Shown here: in pieces, positions 33,592 to 41,857 of the stretch
Numbering within the stretch: the stretch's first letter is position 1
Layout: the number at the start of each line of letters is the position of its first letter
Origin: Clostridium sp. OM02-18AC
Lineage (GTDB): Bacteria > Bacillota > Clostridia > Lachnospirales > Lachnospiraceae
Length of the DNA: 56,468 nt
Assembly: GCF_003481825.1 (NCBI RefSeq)
Contig: NZ_QULW01000016.1
Coordinates: 1-56,468, forward strand
Reading direction: 5' to 3'
The notes under the pieces: model-generated
What the model was told of the DNA's origin: nothing
The model's input: only the letters and a program-made list of their open reading frames with translations
Databases searched by the model: none
Program-made: the position numbers and the translations under genes

Positions 33592-34608
33592 ATGAAGAAT
33601 CGGATCATGCGCTGTCAACTTGGATTTTTGCTGCTGGGATTTTTGCTGGCGGTTCTTGCGGCGGCAAGCTTTCGCGTGGGAAGTGTTTCTCTTTCTCTCC
33701 AGGACATACAGGCGATTTTGTCCGGAACAGACCGAGAGAGTACAGCATTCCACATCCTGTGGGATATCCGTCTGCCAAGACTTCTTGCAGCGGCGCTGCT
33801 TGGCGGGGCGCTTTCCGTGTCCGGATTTCTGCTCCAGACCTTTTTTTCAAACCCAATCGCCGGACCGTTTGTCCTTGGAATCTCTTCCGGGGCAAAGCTG
33901 GTGGTGGCACTGGTCATGATTCTGTTTCTTGGAAAAGGACTTTTTATGGGCTCAGCAATCATGATCGTGGCAGCTTTTGCCGGTTCCATGCTTTCCATGG
34001 GCTTTGTGCTGGTAATCGCAAAACGGATCCGGCAGATGTCGGTGTTAGTCGTATGCGGTGTCATGATCAGCTATATCTGTTCGGCGATTACGGATTTTGT
34101 GGTGACCTTTGCGGACGACGCGAATATCGTGAACCTGCACAACTGGTCTATGGGCAGCTTTTCTGGAACGACCTGGGATCAGGTAAGGGTGATCACGGCT
34201 GTGGTGCTTCCGGTCTTTGTGCTTGCTTTTTGTATGGCGAAGCCCATCAGTGCCTATCAGCTCGGCGAAGAATATGCCAGAAGCCTTGGCGTAAATGTGA
34301 AGCGTTTCCGTGCGGAACTGATTTTATTATCCAGTGTGTTGTCCGCCTGCGTGACAGCCTTTGCCGGTCCGGTATCCTTTGTGGGAATCGCAGTGCCGCA
34401 ACTCGTGAAGCGGTTGTTTGGGACGGCAAAGCCGATCGTTGTGATCCCCGGCTGCTTTCTGGGTGGTGCGGTGTTCTGTTTGTTCAGTGACCTGATTGCG
34501 CGGACGCTGTTTGCACCGACGGAGCTTTCCATCAGCTCGGTAACAGCCGTATTCGGGGCACCGGTGGTGATCTGGATCATGATTCGCAGAAAGGGAGTGC
34601 AGAAGTGA
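33592..34608 (+). CDS. FecCD/BtuC family ABC transporter permease
   Basis: A 338-residue polytopic permease with the family sequence RLPRLLAAALLGGALSVSGFLLQTFFSNPIAGPFVLGISSGA. The C-terminal coupling region is GPVSFVGIAVPQLVKRLFG. I start at MKNRIM, with GAGAGG 8 bases upstream; a TTG frame from 33559 is less likely. It forms the membrane channel for the binding protein upstream and the ATPase downstream, whose ATG overlaps this stop codon (TGATG). Confidence 0.92.
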   Translation: MKNRIMRCQLGFLLLGFLLAVLAAASFRVGSVSLSLQDIQAILSGTDRESTAFHILWDIRLPRLLAAALLGGALSVSGFLLQTFFSNPIAGPFVLGISSGAKLVVALVMILFLGKGLFMGSAIMIVAAFAGSMLSMGFVLVIAKRIRQMSVLVVCGVMISYICSAITDFVVTFADDANIVNLHNWSMGSFSGTTWDQVRVITAVVLPVFVLAFCMAKPISAYQLGEEYARSLGVNVKRFRAELILLSSVLSACVTAFAGPVSFVGIAVPQLVKRLFGTAKPIVVIPGCFLGGAVFCLFSDLIARTLFAPTELSISSVTAVFGAPVVIWIMIRRKGVQK

Positions 34609-35705
34609 TGGAACAGGAAGAAGCATATCTGAGGACGGATGATCTTGCGGCGGGGTATGATGGAAAAGTCTGGATCCGCGAGATCAATATTCATGTCGCA
34701 CGTGGGGAAATCGTGACGCTGATCGGTCCAAACGGTGCAGGAAAATCCACGATCTTAAAAAGTATCGCAGGGCAGCTAAAGCCGGTAGATGGTGCGGTTT
34801 TCCTGGAAAAGACAGTCATGAAAGACTGGTCGGAGCAGGAGATCGCAAAGCGGATGGCCGTCATGATGACAGAGCGGACGCGGCCAGAGCTTATGACCTG
34901 TTTTGATGTGGCGTCCATGGGCCGGTATCCGCATACAGGGCGATTTGGAACCTTGTCGGATGCAGACCGGCAGATCGTCTGGGAAGCACTGGACATGGTG
35001 CGTGCCAGGAATCTGGCAGACCGGGATTTTTCCCGGATTAGTGATGGACAGCGGCAGCGAATCCTGCTGGCGCGCGCCATTTGCCAGCAGCCGCAGGTGA
35101 TCCTGTTGGATGAACCCACTGCATTTTTGGATATCCGTCACAAGATGGAGCTGCTCACCATTTTAAAAACACTGGTGCGGGAGCGAAAGGTGGCAGTGCT
35201 GATGTCCATGCATGAGCTGGATCTGGCGCAGAAGGTATCGGACTATGTTGTCTGTGTCGGCAAAAACCAGATCTGGAAATGCGGAACGCCGGAAGAAATC
35301 TTTACAGAAACCTGCATGGAAAAATTGTTTGGGGTCCCGCAGGAAAGCTACTGCGCTGAGTATGGTTCGGTGGAGCTGCCTCCAGTGAAGGGCAAGCCGG
35401 AAGTATTTGTGATCGGTGGAAACGGGAGCGGGATTCCGGTCTACCGGAGGCTGCAAAGACAGGGGATTCCATTTGCAGCAGGAATTCTGCATGAAAATGA
35501 CCTGGATTATCCGGTGGCGAAGGCTCTGGCGGTTCAGGTGATTTCGGAGCGGCCATACGAAGCAATTCAGCAGGAAACTTATGAGGTGGCGCTTGGGGTA
35601 CTGAAGGACTGCAGGAGCGTGATCTGCTGTGCAAAGGCGTTCGGAACGATCAACCGGAAAAACGAAGAGTTGGCCCGGTTTGCGCAGGAGACGGGAAAAA
35701 TGTAA
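34608..35705 (+). CDS. FepC/BtuD-type ABC transporter ATPase with extra C-terminal domain
   Basis: A 365-residue ATPase. The nucleotide-binding domain has Walker A GPNGAGKST (40-48), the signature SDGQR (145-149, Asp in place of the first Gly), Walker B VILLDEP (164-170) and the switch H202. Usual members end near residue 255. This protein continues for about 105 residues with a Rossmann-like start EVFVIGGNGSGIPVYRRL (265-282), followed by YPVAKALAVQVISERPYEAI and two adjacent Cys (CC, 340-341). I do not recognise this extension. Translation is coupled to the permease gene through TGATG. Confidence 0.88.
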   Translation: MEQEEAYLRTDDLAAGYDGKVWIREINIHVARGEIVTLIGPNGAGKSTILKSIAGQLKPVDGAVFLEKTVMKDWSEQEIAKRMAVMMTERTRPELMTCFDVASMGRYPHTGRFGTLSDADRQIVWEALDMVRARNLADRDFSRISDGQRQRILLARAICQQPQVILLDEPTAFLDIRHKMELLTILKTLVRERKVAVLMSMHELDLAQKVSDYVVCVGKNQIWKCGTPEEIFTETCMEKLFGVPQESYCAEYGSVELPPVKGKPEVFVIGGNGSGIPVYRRLQRQGIPFAAGILHENDLDYPVAKALAVQVISERPYEAIQQETYEVALGVLKDCRSVICCAKAFGTINRKNEELARFAQETGKM

Positions 35706-35779
35706 GCCCGTTCAAAACGATTCGAAAAATTCCTGCCTTTGTGCAGCAACAGAGAATCTTCTTTTTGTGAAAAAAAGGG

Positions 35780-35808
35780 TAGACAGAAACACTTTAGTAT
35801 GCTACCAT
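35780..35808 (+). promoter_or_regulatory. Possible promoter of the amino-acid ABC operon
   Basis: TAGACA (35780-35785), 17 bases, TACCAT (35803-35808). It is a weak match, but it is the best candidate in the 227-base gap. The following leader (35815-35930) has a GCGGT/ACCGC pairing but no riboswitch I recognise. Confidence 0.4.
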
Positions 35809-35932
35809 GATAACGTGTTCGCGGTACGTGTACAATATCCGCTTCGAAAAATGGAGTGAACCGCAGCGGAAAATCCCTGTTACTGTCTGGCAGCAGGCAG
35901 CAGCAAAACCCGCAAAATGAGGAGGAAATATT

Positions 35933-36811
35933 ATGAGAAAGAGAATGTTAAGCGCAGCAATGGCAGGTATGATGGCGGTATCCATGACTGCATGCGGAGG
36001 CAGCAAACCGGCAGAGACCACCGCAGCAGCAACTGAGGCAGCAACTTCCGCTGAGGAGACCAAGGCAGAAGAAACCACCGCAGAGGCAGCAGACGAGGCT
36101 GGTGAGAAAGGCGGTACCTTTACCGTTGGCTTCGATCAGGATTTCCCGCCGATGGGTTTTGTAGGAGATGACGGTCAGTATACTGGATTTGATCTGGAAC
36201 TGGCACAGGAAGTGGCAGACAGACTGGGCCTTGAGTTTGTTCCGCAGCCGATCGCATGGGACGCAAAGGATATGGAGTTAAGCTCCGGCACCATCGACTG
36301 CATCTGGAACGGTTTTACCATGAATGGACGTGAAGATGATTACACCTGGAGTACCCCATATATGGACAACAGCCAGGTATTCGTTGTAGCAGCAGATTCC
36401 GGCATCAGCACTCTGGCTGATCTGGCAGGCAAGGTCGTTGAGGTTCAGACCGATTCTTCCGCTGAGGCTGCATTAAAGGACAACGCAGAGTTAAGCGCTA
36501 CCTTTGGTACTCTTCAGACAACCCCGGATTACAACGCTGCATTCATGGATCTGGAGATGGGCGCTGTCGATGCCATCGCTATGGATGTCATCGTAGCTGG
36601 TTACCAGATTGAGCAGAGAGGCGAGTCTGACAAGTACACCATCCTGGATGAGACCCTTTCTTCCGAGGAGTACGGTATCGGCTTTAAGAAGGGCAACGAA
36701 GAGTTAAGAGATAAAGTTCAGGGCGCACTGGACGAGATGGCAGCAGACGGCACCATGGCAGAGATTTCTGAGAAATGGTTTGGTCGTGACGTAACCACCA
36801 TCGGAAAATAA
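35933..36811 (+). CDS. Amino acid ABC transporter substrate-binding lipoprotein
   Basis: A 292-residue family 3 solute-binding protein. The lipobox MTACG gives C21. A Thr/Ala/Glu linker (about 26-62) precedes a binding domain with VGFDQDFPPMGFVGDDGQYTG, GTIDCIWNGFTM and the C-terminal EISEKWFG. The family binds polar amino acids such as glutamine, arginine or cystine, and I cannot choose between them. AGGAGG precedes the ATG. The permease and ATPase follow, forming a complete importer. Confidence 0.93.
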   Translation: MRKRMLSAAMAGMMAVSMTACGGSKPAETTAAATEAATSAEETKAEETTAEAADEAGEKGGTFTVGFDQDFPPMGFVGDDGQYTGFDLELAQEVADRLGLEFVPQPIAWDAKDMELSSGTIDCIWNGFTMNGREDDYTWSTPYMDNSQVFVVAADSGISTLADLAGKVVEVQTDSSAEAALKDNAELSATFGTLQTTPDYNAAFMDLEMGAVDAIAMDVIVAGYQIEQRGESDKYTILDETLSSEEYGIGFKKGNEELRDKVQGALDEMAADGTMAEISEKWFGRDVTTIGK

Positions 36812-36882
36812 AAAAGAATGATATGTGACGGCAGAAGAACGAAGCCGTCCCGAATGAATCAGAAAACGAAGGAGTAGAAGTT

Positions 36883-37536
36883 ATGCAGGTTAACACAATG
36901 GTATCACAGTTAGCAGGAGGAATGCTGGTCAGCACGGAAATTTTCGTCGTGACGCTGCTTTTTTCCCTGCCCCTTGGTCTTCTGATCGCATTCGGAAGAA
37001 TGTCGAAGAATAAGATCCTTCAGGGAATCGTAAAGACCTACATCTCTATCATGCGCGGCACCCCGCTGATGCTGCAGCTGATGGTCGTTTATTTTGGACC
37101 TTATTATCTGTTCGGCATTAAGATCAAGAGTAACAATTACCGTTTAATTGCAGCGATGATCGGATTTGTCATCAACTATGCAGCATATTTCGCGGAGATC
37201 TACCGCAGCGGCATCCAGTCTATGCCGGCAGGCCAGTACGAGGCTGCAAAGCTTTTAGGCTACAGCCGCAGCCAGACTTTTTTCCGTATCATCCTGCCGC
37301 AGGTGATCAAACGGATCTTACCGTCCGTGACCAACGAGGTCATTACCCTGGTCAAGGATACATCTCTGGCATTTACCATCAGCGTTCTGGAGATGTTTGC
37401 TATTGCGAAAGCACTGGCATCTTCCCAGACCAGCATGATCCCGTTTGTGGCAGCCGGTGTATTCTATTATGTCTTTAACCTGATCGTGGCGGTAGCCATG
37501 GAATGGATTGAGAAGAAACTTTCCTACTATCAATAA
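36883..37536 (+). CDS. Amino acid ABC transporter permease
   Basis: A 217-residue permease of the HisM/GlnP type, with MRGTPLMLQLMVVYFG near residue 50 and the EAA coupling loop YEAAKLLGYSRSQTFFRIILPQ around 120-142. One permease gene is present, so it would act as a homodimer. It lies between the binding protein and ATPase genes. Confidence 0.94.
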   Translation: MQVNTMVSQLAGGMLVSTEIFVVTLLFSLPLGLLIAFGRMSKNKILQGIVKTYISIMRGTPLMLQLMVVYFGPYYLFGIKIKSNNYRLIAAMIGFVINYAAYFAEIYRSGIQSMPAGQYEAAKLLGYSRSQTFFRIILPQVIKRILPSVTNEVITLVKDTSLAFTISVLEMFAIAKALASSQTSMIPFVAAGVFYYVFNLIVAVAMEWIEKKLSYYQ

Positions 37537-37550
37537 ATTCGGAGGATATC

Positions 37551-38318
37551 ATGAACTTACTGGAAATGAATCATGTAAAAAAATCATTTGGAGACCTTGG
37601 GGTCATTCAGGATATTTCTCTGCATGTAGGAGAGGGCGAGATCGTATCCATCATCGGGCCGTCTGGTTCGGGTAAATCCACGCTGCTGCGCTGTGCGACC
37701 ATGTTAGAGACCATGGACAGCGGTGAGCTGATCTACTTAGGGGAAAAGGCAGCCTGGAACGATGCAGCGGGAAATGCAGTTTATGCATCGAAACAGGAAT
37801 TGAAGAAGATCCAGCAGAATTACGGACTGGTATTCCAGAATTTTAACCTGTTTCCGCATTATTCGGTACTCCGCAATGTGATGGATGCGCCAATAGCCGT
37901 TCAGAAGCGGGAGAAAGAAGAGGTACGCAAAGGAGCTATGGAGCTTCTGGAGAAAATGGGACTGGCCGACAAAGCAGACGCGTATCCGTGCCAGTTATCC
38001 GGCGGACAGTGTCAGCGTGTGGCGATTGCCCGTGCCCTGGCATTGAATCCGAAGATCCTGTTCTTCGACGAGCCGACCTCCGCACTGGATCCGGAGCTGA
38101 CTGGAGAGGTGTTAAAGGTTATTAAGTCGCTGGCAGACCTGCACATTGCCATGGTGATCGTAACCCATGAGATGGCCTTCGCGAGAGATATCTCCGACCG
38201 CGTGATCTTTGTGGCAGACGGAGTTATCGTCGAGGAGGGAACTCCGGCGCAGGTATTTGCATCGGAGAATGAGCGTACCAAGAACTTTTTGGGGCGCTAT
38301 GGGGCGATGCTTAAGTAA
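37551..38318 (+). CDS. Amino acid ABC transporter ATP-binding protein
   Basis: A 255-residue GlnQ/HisP-type ATPase: Walker A GPSGSGKST, Q-loop LVFQNFNLFPHYS, signature LSGGQCQR, Walker B ILFFDEPTSALD and switch VTHEM. GGAGG precedes the ATG, 14 bases after the permease. The TAA stop (38316-38318) is also the first triplet of the short palindromic element copy. Confidence 0.95.
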   Translation: MNLLEMNHVKKSFGDLGVIQDISLHVGEGEIVSIIGPSGSGKSTLLRCATMLETMDSGELIYLGEKAAWNDAAGNAVYASKQELKKIQQNYGLVFQNFNLFPHYSVLRNVMDAPIAVQKREKEEVRKGAMELLEKMGLADKADAYPCQLSGGQCQRVAIARALALNPKILFFDEPTSALDPELTGEVLKVIKSLADLHIAMVIVTHEMAFARDISDRVIFVADGVIVEEGTPAQVFASENERTKNFLGRYGAMLK

Positions 38319-38434
38319 CAATATCGCACAGTAAATCCCTGCAGCCATTACTGAAATGGCAGATAGTTAGCCTATCTCTGCCATTTCAGTAGTGGTTGCA
38401 GGTTTTTCGTATGTAGCGGGGGCTTTCGGAGTTA
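38316..38434. repeat. Short copy of the palindromic element, including a terminator-like hairpin
   Basis: The left end 38316-38335 matches the ends of the element at 19028-19603 (TAACAATATCGCACAGTAAA). It is followed directly by the H2 hairpin (38338-38407), which is nearly identical to 19289-19357, then GTATGTAG and the GCGGGGGCTTTCGGA tail also found at the right side of the long copy. The large H1 and H3 palindromes are absent. The hairpin with its T5 run probably terminates the amino-acid importer operon. Confidence 0.8.
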
Positions 38435-38464
38435 TTGATATTTACGGTGTGATGTTGGTATAAT
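38435..38464 (+). promoter_or_regulatory. Promoter of the fliB-like gene
   Basis: TTGATA (38435-38440), an 18-base spacer and TATAAT (38459-38464), beginning at the right edge of the palindromic element copy. The -35 may therefore be donated by the repeat. Confidence 0.6.
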
Positions 38465-38495
38465 AATTAGTAGTGATAAAATTTGTCAGGAGATA

Positions 38496-39797
38496 ATGAG
38501 TATGCTGTATACATATCCGCATTACTATAAGAAATTCCAGTGCATTGCGTCGGCGTGTGAGGATACCTGCTGTGCAGGCTGGGCGATTACGATCGATCCG
38601 AAATCGTTGAAGAAATACCGTCAGGCTGAGGGTGAGATGAAGACACGCTTGCAGGAGTCGGTGGACTGGAAACAGAAGTGTTTTAAACAGCGCGATCACC
38701 GCTGTGCATTTTTGAATCAGGAGAATCTGTGTGATCTTTATATCGGTATGGGATCGGACAGCCTTTGCTGGACCTGCCGGACTTATCCACGTCATATCGA
38801 GGTGTTTGATGGTGTGCGTGAGGTGTCGCTGTGTCTGTCGTGCATTGAGGCAGCGCGGATCATTCTGGGAACGAAGGAACCGGTGCGTTTTCTTTCCAGC
38901 GAGAATGACAAAGAGGAAAGCTGTGAGGATGAGGATTTTGACTTTTTCCTGTATACCAAGCTCGGTGAAGTGCGTGATGTGATCTTTGAGATTCTGGAAA
39001 ACCGGAATTTATCCAGTGAGCTGCGCATGGCAATGTGCCTGGCACTGGCTCATGATCTGCAGCGCAGAGTGCGGGATGAGAAGCTTTATGAGGTGGACGG
39101 ACTGCTGGAGCGGTACCGCGTGGGAAGCATGTGCCGTGCAGTGCAGGCGGAAGAGCATGCGCAGGAAGTGAAGAACACAGAGAAAGCTGGGAACGCTGAA
39201 AAAGATGCAGCAGACATTGACCAGACGGTACCAGGCAGTGTCGGAGGTGTTGTGGAGCGTTTCTGCCGCCGCCTGGCGTCGGCCGGACTTGGGCAGTACA
39301 GCCGCTTTGAAACTGCAAGTGAACTTTTCGCGGTGTTTGAGAAGATGGAGCCGCTGGATGCTGCATGGCCAGCACGCAGGGATGGTATGGATGAGATCCT
39401 TTACGGAGCCGGACGGGAAACGTACGAGGCGAACCGCCGGGCGTTTCTGACGGCAAATGGTACACGCATGGAGCTTCTCAGGGAGCAGATCATGGTATAC
39501 TTTGTGTTCGGCTACTTCTGCGGGGCTGTTTACAACGACAATCCATATGGAAAAATGAAGCTGGCTGTGGCGGCAACGATCCTGGTGGAGGAAATGCTCA
39601 TGGCAGAGTGGCTGCAGGAGAAAACACAGGGACATACATTGCCGGAGAAGCAGATCGTGGATCTGGTGCATTGCTTCTCAAGAGAGGTAGAACATTCTGA
39701 TGAAAACCGCGGGTTGCTGGAGGATGAGCTGGTGAAGCGGGAAGAGTTCTGCCTGCGGGCGTTGCTGGCGGCTTCTGTGGAGTGGAAACGGGCCTAG
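38496..39797 (+). CDS. fliB: Flagellin lysine-N-methylase (FliB)-like protein
   Basis: A 433-residue Cys-rich protein starting MSMLYTYPHYYKKFQC (an ATG two codons later has better spacing from AGGAG). Family features are the cluster ACEDTCCAGWAITIDP (about 19-34), RCAFLNQENLCDLY and CWTCRTYPRHIEV, then a helical C-terminal half. FliB methylates flagellin lysines in Salmonella, using a cysteine-ligated iron-sulfur centre. No flagellar gene is in this window. Many non-motile Firmicutes carry FliB-like proteins, so the real target could be another protein. Residues about 215-250 are a low-complexity insertion. Confidence 0.85.
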   Translation: MSMLYTYPHYYKKFQCIASACEDTCCAGWAITIDPKSLKKYRQAEGEMKTRLQESVDWKQKCFKQRDHRCAFLNQENLCDLYIGMGSDSLCWTCRTYPRHIEVFDGVREVSLCLSCIEAARIILGTKEPVRFLSSENDKEESCEDEDFDFFLYTKLGEVRDVIFEILENRNLSSELRMAMCLALAHDLQRRVRDEKLYEVDGLLERYRVGSMCRAVQAEEHAQEVKNTEKAGNAEKDAADIDQTVPGSVGGVVERFCRRLASAGLGQYSRFETASELFAVFEKMEPLDAAWPARRDGMDEILYGAGRETYEANRRAFLTANGTRMELLREQIMVYFVFGYFCGAVYNDNPYGKMKLAVAATILVEEMLMAEWLQEKTQGHTLPEKQIVDLVHCFSREVEHSDENRGLLEDELVKREEFCLRALLAASVEWKRA

Positions 39798-39987
39798 CTG
39801 GAAACTGACATTCTGACAGAAAAACCGATTGAATGACGGATACGGACAGGCAAGGCGAAATGGAAAATGATTGCGGGATATTCTCAAAACACACCCGGAA
39901 ACAGATGATTTTGTGGAAAAGCAGTTCTGTATTTGGGAAAACTGTGGAAAAACCTGAAAATTCCCGCAAAATCCAGTGAAATAGCGC

Positions 39988-40015
39988 TTGCAAAATACGG
40001 AAATTCCTGTAAAAT
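39988..40015 (+). promoter_or_regulatory. Promoter of the YkpA-type ABC-F gene
   Basis: TTGCAA (39988-39993), a 16-base spacer and TAAAAT (40010-40015). Transcription would start near 40022, only about 60 bases before the ORF. Confidence 0.6.
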
Positions 40016-40032
40016 AGAGATGATGCAAAAGA

Positions 40033-40061
40033 CGAGGGACATGATTATGCCCCTCTTTTTT
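40033..40061 (+). terminator. Leader hairpin with T-run ahead of the ABC-F gene (possible attenuator)
   Basis: GAGGGACAT (40034-40042) pairs with ATGCCCCTC (40047-40055) with one mismatch, and is followed by a T6 run. It sits between the promoter and the start codon, so it must be read through for expression. A 20-codon frame (40023-40085) starting at the predicted transcript 5' end crosses the hairpin and overlaps the ABC-F ATG. Confidence 0.55.
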
Positions 40062-40081
40062 ATGAAAGGTGTTAGAAAAGA

Positions 40082-41716
40082 ATGATTAGTGCAAATGGTG
40101 TTACCCTGCGTGTGGGCAAGAAAGCATTATTTGAAGATGTAAATATCAAATTTACCGAAGGAAACTGCTACGGACTGATCGGTGCGAACGGTGCCGGAAA
40201 GTCTACTTTCTTAAAAATCTTATCCGGACAGTTAGAGCCGACCAACGGTGACGTTGTCATCACCCAGGGTCAGCGTCTTTCTTTCCTGCAGCAGGACCAC
40301 TTTAAATACGACGAGTACACCGTACTGGATACCGTTATCATGGGAAACAAGCGCCTGTACGATGTCATGAAAGAGAAAGATGCCATCTACATGAAGCCGG
40401 ATTTCTCCGATGAGGACGGAATCAAGGCAGCAGAGTTAGAGGGTGAGTTCGCAGAGATGAACGGCTGGGAGGCTGAGTCTGATGCAGCGAACCTGTTAAA
40501 TGGTCTGGGCGTTGATACCGAGTATCATTACAGCCTGATGAAAGACTTAACCGGTGCGTTAAAGGTCAAGGTCCTGTTAGCACAGGCATTGTTCGGAAAC
40601 CCGGACATCCTGCTTCTCGACGAGCCGACCAACCATCTGGATCTGGATGCGATCGCATGGCTGGAGGAGTTCTTAATTAACTTCGAGAACACCGTCATCG
40701 TGGTATCCCATGACCGTTACTTCTTAAATAAGGTCTGCACCAACATCGCAGATATCGACTACGGTAAGATCCAGCTTTACGCTGGTAACTACGACTTCTG
40801 GTATGAGTCCAGCCAGTTGATGGTAAAACAGATGAAGGAAGCAAACCGTAAGAAAGAGGAGAAGATCAAAGAGCTGCAGGAGTTCATCCAGCGATTCTCC
40901 GCAAACGCTTCCAAGTCCAAGCAGGCTACATCCAGAAAGCGTGCCTTAGAGAAGATCGAGTTAGACGACATCCGTCCGTCCAGCCGTAAATATCCGTACA
41001 TCGACTTCCGCCCGTTCCGTGAGATCGGAAATGAGGTCCTGACTGTTGAGAACTTATCCAAGACCATCGACGGCGAGAAAATCTTAGATGGCATCAGCTT
41101 CACCCTGACCCGCGACAACAAGGTTGCACTGGTTGGACCGAATGAGCGTGCAAAGACCGTTCTGTTCCAGATCCTGGCAGGCGAGATGGAGCCGGACGAG
41201 GGTTCCTACAAGTGGGGTCTTACCACAACCCAGTCTTATTTCCCGAAGGACAATACTGCAGAGTTCGACAGCGACGATACTATCGTAGACTGGCTGACCC
41301 AGTACTCTCCGGAGAAGGATGTAACCTATGTACGTGGTTTCCTTGGCCGTATGTTGTTTGCCGGCGAGGATGGCGTGAAGAAGGTTCGCGTTCTGTCCGG
41401 TGGTGAGAAAGTCCGCTGCATGCTTTCCAAGCTGATGATCTCTGGAGCAAACGTGCTGATGTTAGACGAGCCGACTGACCATCTGGATATGGAGTCGATC
41501 ACTGCACTGAACAACGGACTGATCAAGTTCCCGGGCGTGCTGATTTTCTCCTCCCGTGACCACCAGATCGTGCAGACCACCGCAAACCGTATTATGGAGA
41601 TCGTAAACGGTAAGCTGATCGATAAAATCACCACCTACGACGAGTACCTTGAGAGCGACGAGATGGCAAGAAAGCGTTTCGTATTTGCTGTGGATGAGAA
41701 GGAAGACGAGGATTAA
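40082..41716 (+). CDS. ykpA: ABC-F family ATPase, YkpA/YbiT type
   Basis: A 544-residue soluble tandem-ATPase protein that acts on ribosomes. Domain 1 has Walker A GANGAGKST and Walker B ILLLDEPTNHLD. The signature position reads LTGALKVKVLL rather than LSGGQ. The interdomain linker is FSANASKSKQATSRKRALEKI. Domain 2 has a degenerate Walker A (GPNERAKT), an intact LSGGEKVRC, DEPTDHLD and SSRDH where the switch His is expected. The overall sequence closely resembles B. subtilis YkpA, which also lacks a normal second Walker A. AAAGGTG precedes the ATG. I see no reason to call it an antibiotic-resistance ABC-F. Confidence 0.92.
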   Translation: MISANGVTLRVGKKALFEDVNIKFTEGNCYGLIGANGAGKSTFLKILSGQLEPTNGDVVITQGQRLSFLQQDHFKYDEYTVLDTVIMGNKRLYDVMKEKDAIYMKPDFSDEDGIKAAELEGEFAEMNGWEAESDAANLLNGLGVDTEYHYSLMKDLTGALKVKVLLAQALFGNPDILLLDEPTNHLDLDAIAWLEEFLINFENTVIVVSHDRYFLNKVCTNIADIDYGKIQLYAGNYDFWYESSQLMVKQMKEANRKKEEKIKELQEFIQRFSANASKSKQATSRKRALEKIELDDIRPSSRKYPYIDFRPFREIGNEVLTVENLSKTIDGEKILDGISFTLTRDNKVALVGPNERAKTVLFQILAGEMEPDEGSYKWGLTTTQSYFPKDNTAEFDSDDTIVDWLTQYSPEKDVTYVRGFLGRMLFAGEDGVKKVRVLSGGEKVRCMLSKLMISGANVLMLDEPTDHLDMESITALNNGLIKFPGVLIFSSRDHQIVQTTANRIMEIVNGKLIDKITTYDEYLESDEMARKRFVFAVDEKEDED

Positions 41717-41788
41717 TTTCCTGGCATTTGCCGCGGCTTTTTGCGTGAACGGCAAAGACAAGCCTGAAAAACAAACCTGAAAATAGAG

Positions 41789-41839
41789 AGGGCAGTCCCA
41801 TGACCGAACCCCGCGGGGATCGACGGGGCTGTCCTTTTT
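41789..41839 (+). terminator. Terminator between the two ABC-F genes
   Basis: AGGGCAGTCCC (41789-41799) pairs with GGGGCTGTCCT (41825-41835), allowing G-U pairs, with an inner CCCCGCGGGG stem and a T5 run. It lies 20 bases before the second ABC-F gene, so that gene either has a promoter in this region that I cannot identify or is expressed by read-through. Confidence 0.75.
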
Positions 41840-41857
41840 GCACATGTGGAGTGAATT

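Noticed and set aside
33759..34490. A 243-codon plus-strand frame in another phase of the FecCD permease gene
   Set aside because: The permease frame is certain; this one is rich in Cys and Arg with no start signal.
35815..35930. A second riboswitch ahead of the amino-acid ABC operon
   Set aside because: Some pairing is possible, but no conserved motif of a known riboswitch class is present.
38860..39671. Two overlapping minus-strand frames of about 200 codons opposite the fliB-like gene
   Set aside because: Composition is shadow-like (many Cys, His, Pro and Arg), there is no ribosome site, and they sit inside a recognised gene.
40082..41716. YkpA-type ABC-F protein as an antibiotic-resistance determinant
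   Set aside because: Sequence follows the housekeeping YkpA/YbiT pattern; no resistance-type linker can be recognised.
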